Source: Akebia trifoliata
Lineage: Eukaryota > Streptophyta > Magnoliopsida > Ranunculales > Lardizabalaceae
Reading direction: 5' to 3'
Assembly (NCBI GenBank): GCA_017979445.1
Contig: CM030718.1
Location: forward strand, 19,277,021 to 19,341,020
Length of the DNA: 64,000 bases
Shown here: piece by piece, positions 34,690-45,270 of the stretch
How positions within the stretch are numbered: the first letter of the stretch is position 1
Layout: each line of letters opens with the position of its first letter
The notes under the pieces: generated by a model
Told to the model about the DNA's origin: nothing
Databases searched by the model: none
The model's input: only the letters and a program-made list of their open reading frames with translations
Translations under genes and position numbers: made by a program

Positions 34690-35025
34690 CAAGGATCTGA
34701 AGTCAATCCCTCCACCTCCTTGCTTGTACAGGCGTGGTACCTACCAAAAACTCTCCGATGATCAAGTTAGAGAAGTAGAGGAATAATCTCCTAAAATAGT
34801 TAGACCTCCAATCTGCCAAAAGATCCATTCCTTTATGTTAATCATATTATTTGTGGATCTTTTCTATGAATCAAGGTTTCCCTTCTCATGGGGGGTGATC
34901 TCGGGGAATCTCCTGATTCCTTGGATCCCATAACAGAATAAGGATCTTCTGAATTGGATATGCTATACTTGGGAAGATCTCCTCTGAGATCTCTGGGCTT
35001 GACGAGCGTATATTAGGATTATATG
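34690..35025 (+). repeat. Left member of a diverged inverted pair (with 39130-39480)
   Basis: Shares with the reverse complement of 39130-39480, in order: CTCCTTGCT, GTGGTACCT, GATCAAGTTAGAG, GGTTTCCCTT, GGATCC, ATGCTATA and CTTGGGA..TCTCCTC. Identity is perhaps 65-70% by eye. It may be an old LTR or a long terminal inverted repeat. Confidence 0.5.
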
Positions 35026-35704
35026 TAATATTTGCCCAGGTCTACCCTGTTTGGCAGACGAAGTCTTTTTAAATATTATGTTGCCCTTCTAGCCAGAGTA
35101 GGGGCTCTCTGCTTTGACTTGCCCTACTACTGAGAAGTGTCCGTATGCTGATTTGTGCATGGTACCACTCAATCGGCCTGGACACGTGTACAATCTAGAT
35201 AATTAAGCGGTTATTTCCCTTTAACTATTTATTTAGTTTAGTTATTTATATCGATTTGGTGAATCTGTGTCATTGAGATTTGATGTTATGGATCATAGTT
35301 ATTATTGATGTTAGCTTCTGCCCTCTTATAGTTAGGTTTTATTTATATTTTTTCGTTACGTTATAATTGTTGAACATGAACATGTGTCTTATTATTCTAT
35401 TATATAATGGGACAGGATAGTTTATCATGCCTTGAGATCTAATAAAGGAATTTTAGGATTTGTGATGGATTGAAGGGGCGTGACGATAAATACCTATTGT
35501 ATGTGATTTGAAAATTAATGAGAAAATTATCAAAAAAAATTTGGGTTTAAGAGATTCATCATCTCGAATCAATCTAGGAAATGCTATCTGCCTTGAATCA
35601 TATCAATATCTCATTTTATTTATATTTTTATTTATTTTTTGGTGATTTGATCTTCTTGTTAAGATCTGGGGTAGCAACACCCTTCTGGTTATATATTAAG
35701 TCGG

Positions 35705-38160
35705 TGTAGATACGTGGGCTTCGAAATCTTTGGGAAAGGTTTGAGCTCATCTACATGGGTTTATGAGTCGCTACCATTTAATTAAAGTGTGAATGAATAC
35801 TATAAAAAATTATTTTCTTAAAATCTGTATTTTGATTTATAGTGACTCACATATTGAAAAAATAAGAGAATTGGTCTACTTAGAGATCTAGGTAAGGAGA
35901 TTCGATTGAGGGACAAGGAAGGTGTTAGGCACCTTTTCCCATCCATCCTAAGATGGTTATCAATGTATGACCATAGGTGTGGTTTTGAGACATTAACTTG
36001 TTTTTGAAAAATAAAAAAAATAATTTAGAAAATTAAGGAAAATCAATTATAATTTCGTTTTGAAAAATGGACAAATCGATATGATGAGCAAGCCATTACT
36101 AGAAGTAAGTGCTTGTTGGAATTTTTTTTGTTAGTCTTGAATTTTGGGGAGAATCCATGAGGATTTTACCTTATTTTGGATTCAAAGGCTATTTAAAAAA
36201 AAAAATCTATAGTCTATTTTAGGAAAAGAACAAAATAAAGTAATGAGCAAGATAAAATGGGAATATAGCTTGCTGAAAATTTGTATGAGCTAAGGATTTT
36301 GGTGAAAATCCATGTGGATTTCACTTTCTTGAATCTAAAGGGCTCTTTTAGAAGTTATGTGCTCTCTTGGGAACATTTTACTGTTGGTTTAGCCTTTAGG
36401 AGGTGTCCATGAGTCGGACACCACCATAGAAAGGATAAGGATCTTATGCATGCCATATATCCATTTTGGACTATTTTTGTTAGCTTAGGGATTTAGGTGT
36501 AGATCTAGGTGGATCCACACCTTTGACCCTTAACTATTTTAGAAGAAAGTGAGTGTATGCAAAGTGTATGCATGCGATGGACTTGTCAAGAGAAGATCAC
36601 CTTCGAAGAGGGTTTACTTTCTAGCTCTATTGCTATCAATGAGGCAAAATAAGAAAAGATTAGGAAACTTAGATTGCAATTAAAGTAAGGAAAGTAGAAC
36701 ATTTAGCAAGAAAGGGAAAAACTAATCTAGTACTTTTAAGGAGTTTATAGGAGGAAATTGCCTCTAGGAGGTCTTACTTTCCTCCTTCGAGCCTCACAAA
36801 GTAACTCTAAGATCTACATTATTGTAAGGAAAAAAAATATAAAATAAACTTGCTAGAATGTAAAAAAGGGGGTTAGATAGAAGAGGGAATTTAGAAGAGG
36901 GAGAAAGGGGGTTCAACCGCACCTTGATTTTCTTCTTCTTCTTTCTTTCTTATTATTTCTTCTCATTGGTTTGAGCTTCTTTGGATTTTAGAAAGGTTTT
37001 GAGATAATGGGAAGGCTTAAAGAGATTTGAGGGAATTTTGACAGAATTTTAGATCACCTTCTCCTCTTCTTCCTTGAAGAGAAATTGGACAGAAATTTGG
37101 ATTCTTCTCTCCTCCTTTTTTTACTTTTGCCTTGAATATGGATCCTATTTATAGGAGTTTGGGAGATCTTTGAGGATAAAATTATCTCAAATCATGGAAT
37201 TCTTAATATTCTCAACAAAACTTTCAAAGGAATACCAAATGGCCTCTATTCTCATTGGACTTAAAGGTCTTTCACTCACTTAAGGTCTCACCAATCATGA
37301 TGATCAAGAAGGTAGGATTGTGAAAGGTCCTAATTTCTAGAGACTTCTTTGAAAGGGGGTAGAAGAGTCTTCAGTTTTTAGTTTTTGATCAAATCCTAGA
37401 GAATTAGGCTAGATGACATGTAAATATTGATGAAGACTTTAGATATTAAGGTCATCTAGCACAACTAACTCTCTAACAACCTAGGGGTAAGCTAATCTTT
37501 GCTCATAAGTTCTAGAGAATTCTATGGGTTGAGCAAAATTGTCAACACCTCTAAAACTTGGTCTAATTACATTGACTTTCCTAGAATTGATGATGGACAT
37601 AAGGGGCATAAGTGTAAACTACCTAGATTAGGTTCTAACAACTTGATGTTAGGATAGTAATTACACTCATGTGGGGACTAAATTGACTAAGGGTCATTGT
37701 TGGAAGAAAAGAGAAATTTACAAAAAGACCTTGGTGGTGGATTTGTCAAGAAATTGAATTAAGGGTACAAAGATAAAAATGAAGACTTTCTTGAGGGAAA
37801 AGTTAATTAGGAGGTGGGTTAAAGGGTAATTAATCCTCCCCAAATTCGAGTACACATAAGGTTTTAATAGAATTGGCATTAGGTGACCAATGGCTAGTGT
37901 AAAATTTCATTTTGATCGTTGGTCACCTTCATACTATTCAAACAAAACCTTCTGACCGTTGGTAACTTATGGCTAGGTTAAAAAATTAAGCCTGACCATA
38001 GGTTACCTCCATACCAGGCCAAAAATTACAGAAATGCCATTAAATTGTTGGCTCAATGCTTGGTTCTTGCAACCATTCAAAAATCCACTTGAGTCGAATC
38101 CTTTCTCGAAAAGTCTTTGATGCTCTCAAACTCGGTATAGGCAAAAATGGGGTATCTATA
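35705..38160 (+). mobile_element. Solo LTR of a large Gypsy/LARD-type element (2456 bp)
   Basis: Begins TGTAGATACGTGG and ends GGGGTATCTATA, with inverted ends. It is flanked by GTCGG (35700-35704) and GTCAG (38161-38165), a 5-bp duplication with one mismatch. Internal layout (a GAGTCGC-like start, GGAAGGTGTTAGGCACC at about 35915, and the TATCTA end) parallels the LARD LTRs at 41491 and 50403 without being the same family. No internal domain or second LTR is adjacent, so it is a solo LTR left by LTR-LTR recombination. Confidence 0.72.
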
Positions 38161-38165
38161 GTCAG

Positions 38166-39129
38166 CCAATTGAAATGTTATCATTTTACATTGGATTGGT
38201 TAATCGAATCTTTTGGTTATGATTAAAACTCATCATCCTTTCCAAATTTTGCATCAAAGAATTTCAAAGAAGCCATAATTTATAATTAATTTTGTAATAT
38301 CCACATGACTCACGTCCATAAAACATTTGGTGAATTAAGGCACATAATTGATAAGTTTTGAAAGGGGCAAGAAATCAATTTAAATAGCACGTATACAACA
38401 CAAAAAATCACCGAGTCAATTCCTATTTCATTTAAAAAAATCAATTTCAAGTGCCACGTGCACATAAATTGCCGACTCAACTCATGTGTATTTATAAAGA
38501 GAAATTTTGACTTTAAGACCTCTATACATGCATTAAAAACATAGAGTTACTCACATGTTTTTAAACAAAAGAAATTTGATTTTTAAATCTCCACTTGTAC
38601 CAAAATCAATGAGTTAACTCATGGGTTTTTTTTAAGAGATTGAATGTTTCTTTTATGATGCCATGGGCACAATAATCAACAAGTTGACTCGCACATTATC
38701 TTTTAGCAAAAGAACAATGATTTTAATTCTTCAAATGTACAAAATGAAGGAGTTAATTCGGTCAAATTTTACAAAAACTCTTTAGTATAAATTGATCCAA
38801 AGGCACAAGCAAAATCTTTGGGTGGGGGTGCACTCAATGTTTTTTTTTTTTGAAAACTTTTAAACTAAATTGATCTATTATACCCCCAAAACAAAATAGT
38901 GAGAACATTCGATTCTCATTCAAGCCAACTATTAAAATGTCTCACACAATCCCCAAACATTGAATGAACTCAGTAATTAGTAAATCATTAAATGATGTAT
39001 GATCATTCTTTATTAATCATCTATAAATCATGATCACGAGGGACCGAAAACCAGCACAAAAAAATGAATCGATTAATGTCGATGAGAAATCAAAGCTGAT
39101 TTATGTGCTCACCTTATTTGAGACTAAAT
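38166..39129. other. Non-coding, between solo LTR and inverted flank
   Basis: AT-rich, with a loosely reiterated motif (GAGTTGACTCAC/ACTCATGTG.. with TTTTAAACAAAAGAAATTTGA) at about 38400-38790, spaced some 70-80 bases. No gene. Confidence 0.45.
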
Positions 39130-39480
39130 CAATATATTTGCACAATCCCATACTGTACGTATCAAGCTCCATGATTCGAGGAGAAATCCCAAGAATCATA
39201 TAGCATGATAAGGAAGATTCCAATTTGATTTAGGATCCCTATGATCATGGGTTCCTCGATGATCAAATCCCAAATAAAAGGGAAACCCTGATCCTGAGGA
39301 GATCCTATATATTCAAGGGACAACCTAGAGATATGGATCTTTTTCGCTTTCTTGAGATTTGAGCTAATACTTGTTAACCCTTTCTGCAACTCTAACTTGA
39401 TCGTTGGAGGATTATTGGCAGGTACCACACTGGTGCCATCACAGAGGAGCAAGGAGCACTTTTTCAAAGCAGCATAACAG
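39130..39480 (-). repeat. Right member of the diverged inverted pair (with 34690-35025)
   Basis: Read on the minus strand it follows the order of motifs of 34690-35025. The 101-codon open frame here (39467-39162) has no counterpart in the left copy and is not treated as a gene. Confidence 0.5.
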
Positions 39481-39507
39481 AGTATTGAGGCAAAACTCGA
39501 ATTTGCC

Positions 39508-39559
39508 TCTACACCAATAATAATAATTATAATAATAATAGAAAAGGCAACAACATCAC

Positions 39560-39595
<36 letters not shown>
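39508..39595 (+). repeat. AAT microsatellite
   Basis: An interrupted (AAT)n tract; the longest pure run is 39560-39595 (about twelve units). Confidence 0.9.
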
Positions 39596-39596
<1 letters not shown>

Positions 39597-40104
39597 TTTT
39601 GAAATAAAAAATCATCATAATTTTTTGGGTAATCTTAAGCGTATAATTAACTTGAAAACTAATTGAAAATGACTTAAATGTCAACTTTTTTAACTTTTCC
39701 AAAAAATCTTTGATTTTTTCTTTCAAAAATCCATTATCTTCAATTTCTGGGACATGTATTTTTACTCTTGTCTTCAATCTGAGGAGGTGTAATTGAGTAA
39801 TTTTTTCCACAAGATCAATTTTAAGAATTTGAGTTAGCCAAACAAGATTTTTTTTTTTTGTATTTTAAAAATCAATTTCTATAATCTGATTTTCAAAATC
39901 CATAAGTAGAATCAAGAACCGGGTTCTACAATCCGAACCAAACGCACACTTCGTATTTGTTTCACAGTTTCTAAAGTATAGTTAAAATTACAGGTCCTAT
40001 TGTGAGTTAATGTAACAGTAAAAATAGAGGAAGTAGAATCCAACTAAACAAATGGGATTTCCACCACGGTAATCTCAATTAAAATTTTTTTTTGTTTACT
40101 TACT

Positions 40105-40405
40105 CAGTAAGATTCCATATCTTACTAGGTTGTTGGGCCCACGTACAATATGGATTATCACATTGGCAATCCAGCACCACATCCTTCTAGATTTCATGAA
40201 AAAACTCATAGTCAATAATTTAAAATGTAAAGATAACGAACTCCCAAATTTAAAATTAAAATTCAACAGTGAAACAATTTTTTTCAAAGTTCTTAAAATT
40301 TTGTCCTCTACGTCCCTGTCGCATCAAATAATGTTTCTGGATGCCACAATATGTGCTCACGACCCTTGGTAAGATTTCAGATCTTGCCAAGGTAGCCATG
40401 CTATC
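40105..40405. mobile_element. Short element, second copy of the family in PMT intron 5
   Basis: Shares with 10451-10792 the ordered blocks ATCCAGCACCACA, AACTCCCAAA..TTAAAATT, GTCC..CTACG/CAACCCTG, ATGTTTCTGGATGCCACAA and GACCCTT. The ends (CTTACTAGG / CTTGGTAAG) are more decayed than in the intron copy. Confidence 0.6.
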
Positions 40406-41142
40406 CCATGTGGATCCCACAATCTTAACTTTTTAAAGCCCTGCTTGTTTGCATCGCAAATCACTGTAAATACAAAATTGTGTGGTTATAGAGTTTTGCA
40501 TTTATTGGATTTCATGTAATTTTATAATTAGAGTGCTTGGTTGTGTCAAATGCAGAATTTTGTGTTTGCTTGGTTATTTCGAAAATACAAAAAACATAAA
40601 AATACAATTTATGATTTTTTTAAACCCTATTTTTCTTATAAAATCTAATTTAAAATTTAAAGAACTCGACATTTGGCTCCATCATTTTTGAAAAAATTGA
40701 AAAACTACAAACCAAGATTTGTTTCCATAAGGAATTAATATTTGAAAGATGATTACCCATTTGAACTAACATTTGAAAGGTCTTCCAATTTGAATCAATA
40801 AAAAAGCTAAATTAATAAATAAAATAAAATAAAATAAATATCAAACCTACCATTGTCATTAGTAGAAACCAAATACAAACAAACTTTTAACATGAGCAAA
40901 TGAGCCTATATTTAACATCATCCATATTAGTGCATTGATATGTAATGTGTCAACTAACTAAGCTTTTGTTTTTTTTAGCTAAGCAAGCTATAAATTATTG
41001 GTTAATAAGGATTTGAACCTTAGGTCACATATCAACTCTCCTCAAGCCTTACCACTTAGCTAAGTGGCACCTTCGTTGTCAACTAACTAAGCTATTCATA
41101 TAGGGTGGATTATACCATCAGGGGTTAGTTGAGATGGTAAGG

Positions 41143-41490
41143 TGTGACGACCATAACTTATGTCACCTAGAGTTAGATTTTCATCTCGAACCTACTTGGT
41201 AGCATCAATGTAACAGTATGGAAAGCTCAATATGAAGCCATGTCAGCTCCCGTGCCAGGGCATATCTGTTAGCTTAGAAGCACATATCAACCCCATGCCA
41301 GGGCATATCTGTTAGCTTAGTGGCATTTTTGTAATAAGGAAGTATGACCGGCCTCCACTTTTGATGTTTCCTTCTGGAAACCTAGGAAAGAAAAATTATA
41401 CACCTTGTAGGAAGGGTGTAGTGCTTTCCAATCCCAGACCTACACCCATATTGACTGAAGCCCTCAAGCCCAGCTGCATGGTAGTCTCGC
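41143..41490 (+). repeat. Gypsy 5' LTR, left part
   Basis: Aligned with the first part of the 3' LTR at 55229: TGTGACGACCATAACTT / TGTGACGGCCATAACTT, CAATATGAAG, GTTTCCTTCTGGAAA, CCTCAAGCC. It is cut at CTCGC (41486-41490), the target of the LARD insertion. It contains a local duplication of CCAGGGCATATCTGTTAGCTTAG. Confidence 0.88.
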
Positions 41491-43197
41491 TGAAAGCGCC
41501 CTCGATCCGCAGGGTGCACGAATCGACTTTTGACCTTTGAGGTTTGGGAGTCGCCACTTAGTTATTACAGTCTAGGAACTGAATATCGACTCTAAATGGA
41601 TAAAGACAACTAATCTACTTAAAAAAAAAAATTGAGTTCGGGGATCAAATTATGGGGTTGGAAGGTGTTAGGTACCAACCCCACCCGACAAACGCCGATT
41701 TCTACTAATTCTCAAATAAACTACATTGCTAAAAGACCTAAATAATAAATAAAAAAATAAGAAATATATACCTTTCCGAAGACAACGGTCTTGTTCCCTC
41801 AGATCTGATAGAGCAGCTCCTTGTACAGTACTCCTCACTTCGTTTTGTCTCCAGATCTGATTTCTGATCTTCGAGGCAAGGTATCTCTTTCTTAGATCTG
41901 GATTCTTTGAATTTTTTTAATAGATTTTTGAGTGTTTTTGAAGGGCTTCTAGGTATTTTTCGAGCTAAAGTTGAAGTATGGGTGTTAGGACTTCAAAATT
42001 AGGATTTATGGGAGGATAGGGAAGCTTTTTGACCTACTTCTCTTAGGGTTTATTATTTGATACGAAAATAGGGTGTGGAGGCTTCTATTTATAAACTTTT
42101 TTAGTGTCTTTTAGATAGAGTTAAGGTTTAATTATAATTCTTTTTTAAAGAGTTATTATTTAGTTAGAATTCTATTAAATAGAGTTATTATATAGTTAGA
42201 ATTCTATTAAATAGAGTTATTATTTAATTAAGATTGTTTTATATAGAATTATTATTTTATTAGAACTCTATTAGGGTTTTGACTTTTAGATTTTGACTTT
42301 AGTCTTACTTGGTTGACTTTAATATCTTGACTTTAGTCTTACTTGAGTGACTTTAAGATCTTGACTTTAGTCTTACTTAATTGACTTTAAGATTGACTTT
42401 AATCTTACTTGATTGACTTTAATTTTTTTTGGAGAACCCCCTTTATTATATCTTTAATTCTTTGGGTCCCCAGACGGAGGGGTCCTTTAATAATATCTTG
42501 ACAACCATCAACAATTTTGCCTGAGAGCTTGATTGATCGATTTTTTTGGTTCAAAATTTTAAATTTATTTTATTAATGTTTCACTTTACATTATTTAATA
42601 TTTTATTTATTAATTTTAGAATTTTTAATTATTAAAATTGAAAAATTATCATTTTGTCCCTAAAGAAAACTTTTACTTTTCAAGTCGATTTTTGATGTTC
42701 CAGGATATTTTAGAATCGATTTTTCATAAGAAATTCAATGGGAATATTGGTTTGTGTCATTTATTTTTTATACGAAATGGTCGAGAACTTTATGAGGGGT
42801 ATTTTCGTAATTTTGTCAAATTTTGTGAAAATTGGCGAAATGATTTATTTGTTTTCGATTTGTTATTTTATGTGCTTGAATGGATTTTCCTAAGTGTAAC
42901 GTAGGCTCTAGGGATGTTTTAAGGTTAGAGGTATTTTGGTAATTTGACTATTTTTTAGTGATTTTTATCGTGAAGCTTCTTTTTATTTGTAAAATGATGA
43001 TTTCTATGTTTTTGGTGTCATATTTTCCTAGCGTAGCGTGGTTTCTATAGTTTTGTCGGTTCGAGATAACTCATCTGGATTTTTGAAACATATCTAGTAA
43101 CAAATAAAGCATTGGAATAATCATCCATCATTGGAAACTGTTGCAATCGGGTTAATTAGTTGATTAATCAGGCAAATACAAAAATGGGGTGTCTACA
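41491..43197 (+). repeat. LARD 5' LTR
   Basis: Contains GGAAGGTGTTAGGTACC (about 41661), a TCAGATCTGATAGAGCAGC block, short tandem units of TTGACTTTA(A/G)TCTTACTTGA (42290-42425), and a GGGGTGTCTACA end. Matches 50403-52118 throughout. Confidence 0.92.
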
Positions 43198-43479
43198 GAT
43201 GTCCCTCTTTGGTAGAGGGTTGAAGCAAACTAGATAGCAAATCTATTTTGGTAGATAGTATGATATCTGAATGCCAAAACTAGTGACAGTTCATTTTATA
43301 ACCTGATTTAGCAATTCATCGGGGCATTTGGATCCTTGAGGGTAAAACTCTCCCTGAAAAAAAAAATGTCAGGTCTTTGAGCACGAGCTCTCACTGGCGG
43401 TGTTAGATCCTTGAAATTTAGAGAATTCTCCCTGACTAAAATTCCAAGTGTGAGTGTGTGTACTGTGTGAAACTAAGTA

Positions 43480-43700
43480 AAAATTGAAAAAAAATTGAGC
43501 ATAAACTGAGTAAAATTTGAGCATAAACTGAGCATAATCTGAGCAAAAGTGAGCATAATCTGAGCAAAATTCAAGATAATCCTTGACAACAACTGAGCAA
43601 AATCCAAGTTAACCCTTGGCAGCAATTGAGCAAAATCCAAGATAACCCTTGGCGGCAACTGACTGAGCATAATCCGAGCAAACCCTCGGTGGTAACATAA
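43480..43700 (+). repeat. Short tandem repeats of GAGCA(A/T)AA..TGAGC type in the LARD interior
   Basis: Reiterated TGAGCATAATCTGAGCAAAA units pass into longer CAACTGAGCAAAATCCAAG..AACCCTTGG units (about 34 bases). Reverse-strand open frames here are by-products of the repeat. Confidence 0.75.
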
Positions 43701-43744
43701 TTTGAGAAATAATGGACAATTGTAGGAAAAAATGAATGGATCTA

Positions 43745-44390
43745 GGAGTTTTATTCTAATTATTCGGGGTGAAAGAGTAATGAACTATTTTTTGGGAGTC
43801 CTACTCTACCTACTTGGAGTGAAAGAGTAATGAACTAATTTTTTTTTGGAGTCCTGCTCTACCTGCCCAAGGTGAAAGAGTAATGAACTAATTTTTTTTT
43901 GGAACTTCTATTCTACCTACTCGGAGTGAAAGAGTAATAAACTAAACTTTTTTGGGAAGTTCTACTCTCCCTACTCGGAGTGAAAGAGTAATAAACTAAT
44001 TTTTTTTAGGAGTCCTACTCTACCTACTCAGAGTGAAAGAGTAATGAACTAATTTTTTTTTTGGAAGTTCTACTCTACCTACTCGGAGTGAAAGTGTAAT
44101 GAATTAAGCTTTTTGGGAGTCCTACTCTACTTGCCCAGGGTGAAAGAATAATGAACTAATTTTTTTGGGAAGTTCTACTCTACCTACTCGGAGTGAAAGA
44201 GTAATGAACTAATTTTTTTTTGGATAATTTTTTCTTGGAGTCCTACTCTACCTGCCCAGGGTGAAAGAGTAATGAACTAATTTTTTGGGAAGTTCTATTC
44301 TATCTACTCGGAGTGAAAGAGTAATGAACTAATTTTTTGGGAGTCCTACTCTACCTGCCTAGGGTGAAAGAGTAATGAACTAATTTTTTT
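43745..44390 (+). repeat. Minisatellite of twelve units, period about 50-60 bp
   Basis: Each unit has a constant core GTGAAAGAGTAATGAACTAA, a T-run, and a TCCTACTCTACCT lead. From the fifth unit or so the lead alternates between CTACTCGGAG and CTGCCCAGGG forms, suggesting a two-unit expansion step. No coding potential. Confidence 0.9.
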
Positions 44391-44989
44391 GAGAATAAAT
44401 GGGGGATTTACCGCATTTGATTTTTTTTTAAAATTGGATTTTGTGAAGGTTCGGTAAACATTTTAACTCTCTTTGAATCTTAGGAGTTTTCAAAATTACT
44501 ATCAAGAGGGTAACCTTTAATTTAAAGTTAACCTTATCCTTTAGGGTTGAAATTTACGGCTTCAGAACCAAAATGCCCCTAGTTTGACAGGGAACATTGC
44601 ACTGGGGATAATTGAACATAATTTGAAAACGAATGCCCCTAGTGTAAGGAGGGAAACTGTACTCTTTAGAAAAAAGAAGTGCCCTTGTTATGAAAGTTTT
44701 GAAATCGTTGATTATCGCAAGCGCAATAAAGGTTTAACTTTTAATTTTGACTTTTTATATTGAAGATTTTGAGTCTGGCTCAACGAAATTGGAACAAAAT
44801 ATTTCTTTATGAAATTCATCATAGAATTTGTTTTTTTTCCCCGTCGGTTCGCTTAGGGACATGAAACTCTTCAGATCAATCATAGACAAGATACTTGTAT
44901 CCACTGAGTCTATATTTGATTCAAACTAGGTATTGAAACTTGATCATTTGGACTTCTGATGTTTCGGCTCGGACCACCTTTCAGCTTCT

Positions 44990-45270
44990 CAACTCAACGG
45001 AGATTTTCTTTTATTTTTTGGTTGCTCTAAGTTTTGCCTAGATTGCCTTTTCAGGTTTTCAATCTATCGAGCATGCTCTAGCTTTTGCCTAGATCGCCTT
45101 TTTAGGTTTTCGATCTAGTGAACTTACAATTTTTTCTCTTTTCTTTGCTCTGATTGTTTCCAAGGTCATACTTTCAAATTTTCAACCTTGCGAGATTGCC
45201 CTAATTTTTGCCTAAGTTGCCCTTTTGAATTTTCAACTTAGCAGGTTTCATTTTTCTTTTTCTTCCATTT
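44990..45270 (+). repeat. Degenerate tandem units (GCCTAGATTGCC..TTTTCAATCTA) in the LARD interior
   Basis: Three or four imperfect units of about 60 bases with TTTTGCCTAGAT(T/C)GCC and GTTTTC(A/G)ATCTA. They are much more diverged than the minisatellite at 43745. Confidence 0.6.

Noticed and set aside
43473..43670. Minus-strand frame encoding a repeated LLPRV.LDFAQ-like peptide
   Set aside because: It is the translation of short tandem DNA repeats in the LARD interior.
43745..44390. CRISPR-like regular array
   Set aside because: Plant nuclear DNA; the spacers are T-runs and variants of the same unit, not unique sequences, and there are no cas genes.
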